A stretch of 64,000 nt of DNA from Chaetoderma sp. LZ-2023a (lineage: Eukaryota > Mollusca > Caudofoveata > Chaetodermatida > Chaetodermatidae), in assembly GCA_034401795.1 (NCBI GenBank), contig CM067367.1, positions 35,502,880 to 35,566,879 of the forward strand, written 5' to 3'. Of this stretch, positions 62,803 to 64,000 are shown in pieces (position 1 is the first letter of the stretch; each line of letters starts with the position of its first letter). The translations under genes and the position numbers were made by a program. The notes below the pieces were generated by a model. That model ran no database searches, had not been told where the DNA came from, and saw only the letters and a program-made list of their open reading frames with translations.

Positions 62803-64000
62803 TTTCACTTCAAGAGTATACTTACCTCCCTAATACTTTTGATATTGCTAAATATTGGCTTTCACTCAATAAACACTCAGATTTAAAACAGTTAGGTGCC
62901 CCTACTGGGCAGGGAGTCAGAGCGTAGTCTGGCGGATGCCAGCCCCACCACCGCGCATGCGCAGACTAGCACTTCCTCTTTGCTAGATTATTGGCAAAGA
63001 GAACACACATGTCTTTTTGAATCATAAGCTTTTCTTACTCTTAAACTGTTAATTTGTGTATATTTTGGAGTGATAGTATCTGATTTGGATGGCAGGAGGG
63101 TACACTTCGCCACAGGAGGACTTAGGACCTTTAAATCAGGTGACTTCTAGTAAAATTAGCGAGTTTTCTTCCCGGTGTATTGTGTTTCCGGGACTCGCGT
63201 TTACCGTGATAAGCGCCTTGGTTAGTTGGTTTATGTCAACTCGGTGCTTCCTAGGGCTAATTTCTCTTTCTGTTTATGTCCACAGGTCTGTATGACGCTA
63301 GGTGGTGACATCACAGCAGCAGAGAGTTAGTTTTCTCTCCACCATGGTTCCATTTCCTACTAACACTGTTAGGTTATCTAACCAAATGAAAAATTATGTC
63401 CAGTGAGTTGGAGGCCTAGTATAAAGGTCTTCTCACTTTGCCCTCTTGATCCAATTCCTTCCCCATGAGGTGGAGAGAGTTAAGAGGCGTGCAGATGGTG
63501 GAGTTCTCCGGTTCGTCACGTTGGATGGTTTGTCTATACAAAGCGTCAGGTATCTAGTTATTGATAATGTGGTGATGTTAATTATTGTAAACAAACAAAG
63601 GGAGATAATTAACATTTTTGCCAGAAAAGAGTTATCTATATGTATCTGATGGTTGTGTAGTCGACTTATCCATTCAGCATACAATTCGTCCTTGCACTTG
63701 GATGTTTTGTTGGGATCGAATTTTCCCTGTCACGGGATTAATGACGTCATAATCAGCCTGGCTATGTATTTATCAGCAATTCAAGCGCTATGCTGGTTTC
63801 TGATGTATATTGATCTTTATGATCGTTTTCCTTCTCTTTGAGTTGGATTGAGTTTCTAAGCTTAACTAGTTGCTCATACTCCTTGTCCTTTGCCCTGTTT
63901 CAGGGACCGGGTTGCGCGTCCTGTGGACGTTTTCTTCATGAAAAGTTCTGGCCTCATCTGTGCTATCAATGTAGCCCTTGTGGTCCCTTGGTTAATTGTG
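62803..64000 (+). mobile_element. DIRS-like retroelement E (left part, runs off the window)
   Basis: Starts TTTCACTTCAAGAGTATAC directly within the RT of D. It has the left inverted repeat with CGCGCATGCGCA at 62,952-62,963, the leader exon at 63,089-63,139, the candidate intron at 63,140-63,903 and the first codons of ORF1 after the acceptor (PGCASCGRF cluster). The CACTTCAAG terminal variant matches copy C rather than B and D. Its state cannot be judged from the part present. Confidence 0.9.
63089..63139 (+). other. Candidate 51-nt leader exon of DIRS E ORF1
   Basis: MAGGYTSPQEDLGPLNQ, then a CAG|GTGACT donor; the fourth copy with identical length. Confidence 0.6.

Overview
The window is nuclear DNA from an animal. 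A host gene split into short exons with GT-AG borders runs through its right half. Its introns are packed with palindromic MITE-like elements, tandem arrays and retroelements of the CR1, RNase H-bearing LINE and DIRS (tyrosine-recombinase) groups, a mix common in marine invertebrates such as molluscs, lancelets or cnidarians. I cannot fix the phylum from sequence alone. No bacterial operon, tRNA, rRNA or CRISPR array was seen.

Layout. 1-12,240: three copies of an unclassified repeat, here called X (one inverted), together with two LTR-like direct repeats. One X copy is split by a 3.9-kb LINE with endonuclease, reverse transcriptase and RNase H, flanked by a 12-bp target duplication. 12,555-17,700: microsatellites, then decayed CR1-type LINE sequence, itself split by a 0.9-kb noncoding element (Y). 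17,935-19,825: two abutting terminal-inverted-repeat elements rich in GTGTTAACAC palindromes. 19,850-33,538: an old, broken DIRS element (A) with a young, whole-looking DIRS element (B, 26,148-33,181) nested inside it. 34,225-37,314: a gene of a widespread unnamed animal family that looks DDE-transposase-derived, with one likely intron and one frameshift. 39,462-57,810: six consecutive coding exons of NAE1 (APPBP1), the regulatory subunit of the NEDD8-activating E1 enzyme. Its introns hold tandem arrays, foldback elements, a second Y copy and a whole-looking antisense DIRS element (C, 50,203-57,241). 58,996-64,000: DIRS element D, interrupted by DIRS element E, which runs off the window; both lie downstream of the last NAE1 exon seen, probably in its next intron.

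How the parts relate. NAE1 is the one confidently named host gene. Its exons keep frame across all five visible junctions, so it looks functional despite large repeat loads. DIRS copies B to E form one young subfamily, sharing end repeats with an NRF-1-like palindrome, a 51-nt coding leader exon ending in a splice donor, an acceptor just before ORF1, overlapping RT-RNase H and tyrosine-recombinase frames, and (in B and C, whose 3' ends are present) an internal complementary region that reproduces the joined termini. Copy A has the same plan but diverged ends, which marks it as an older lineage.
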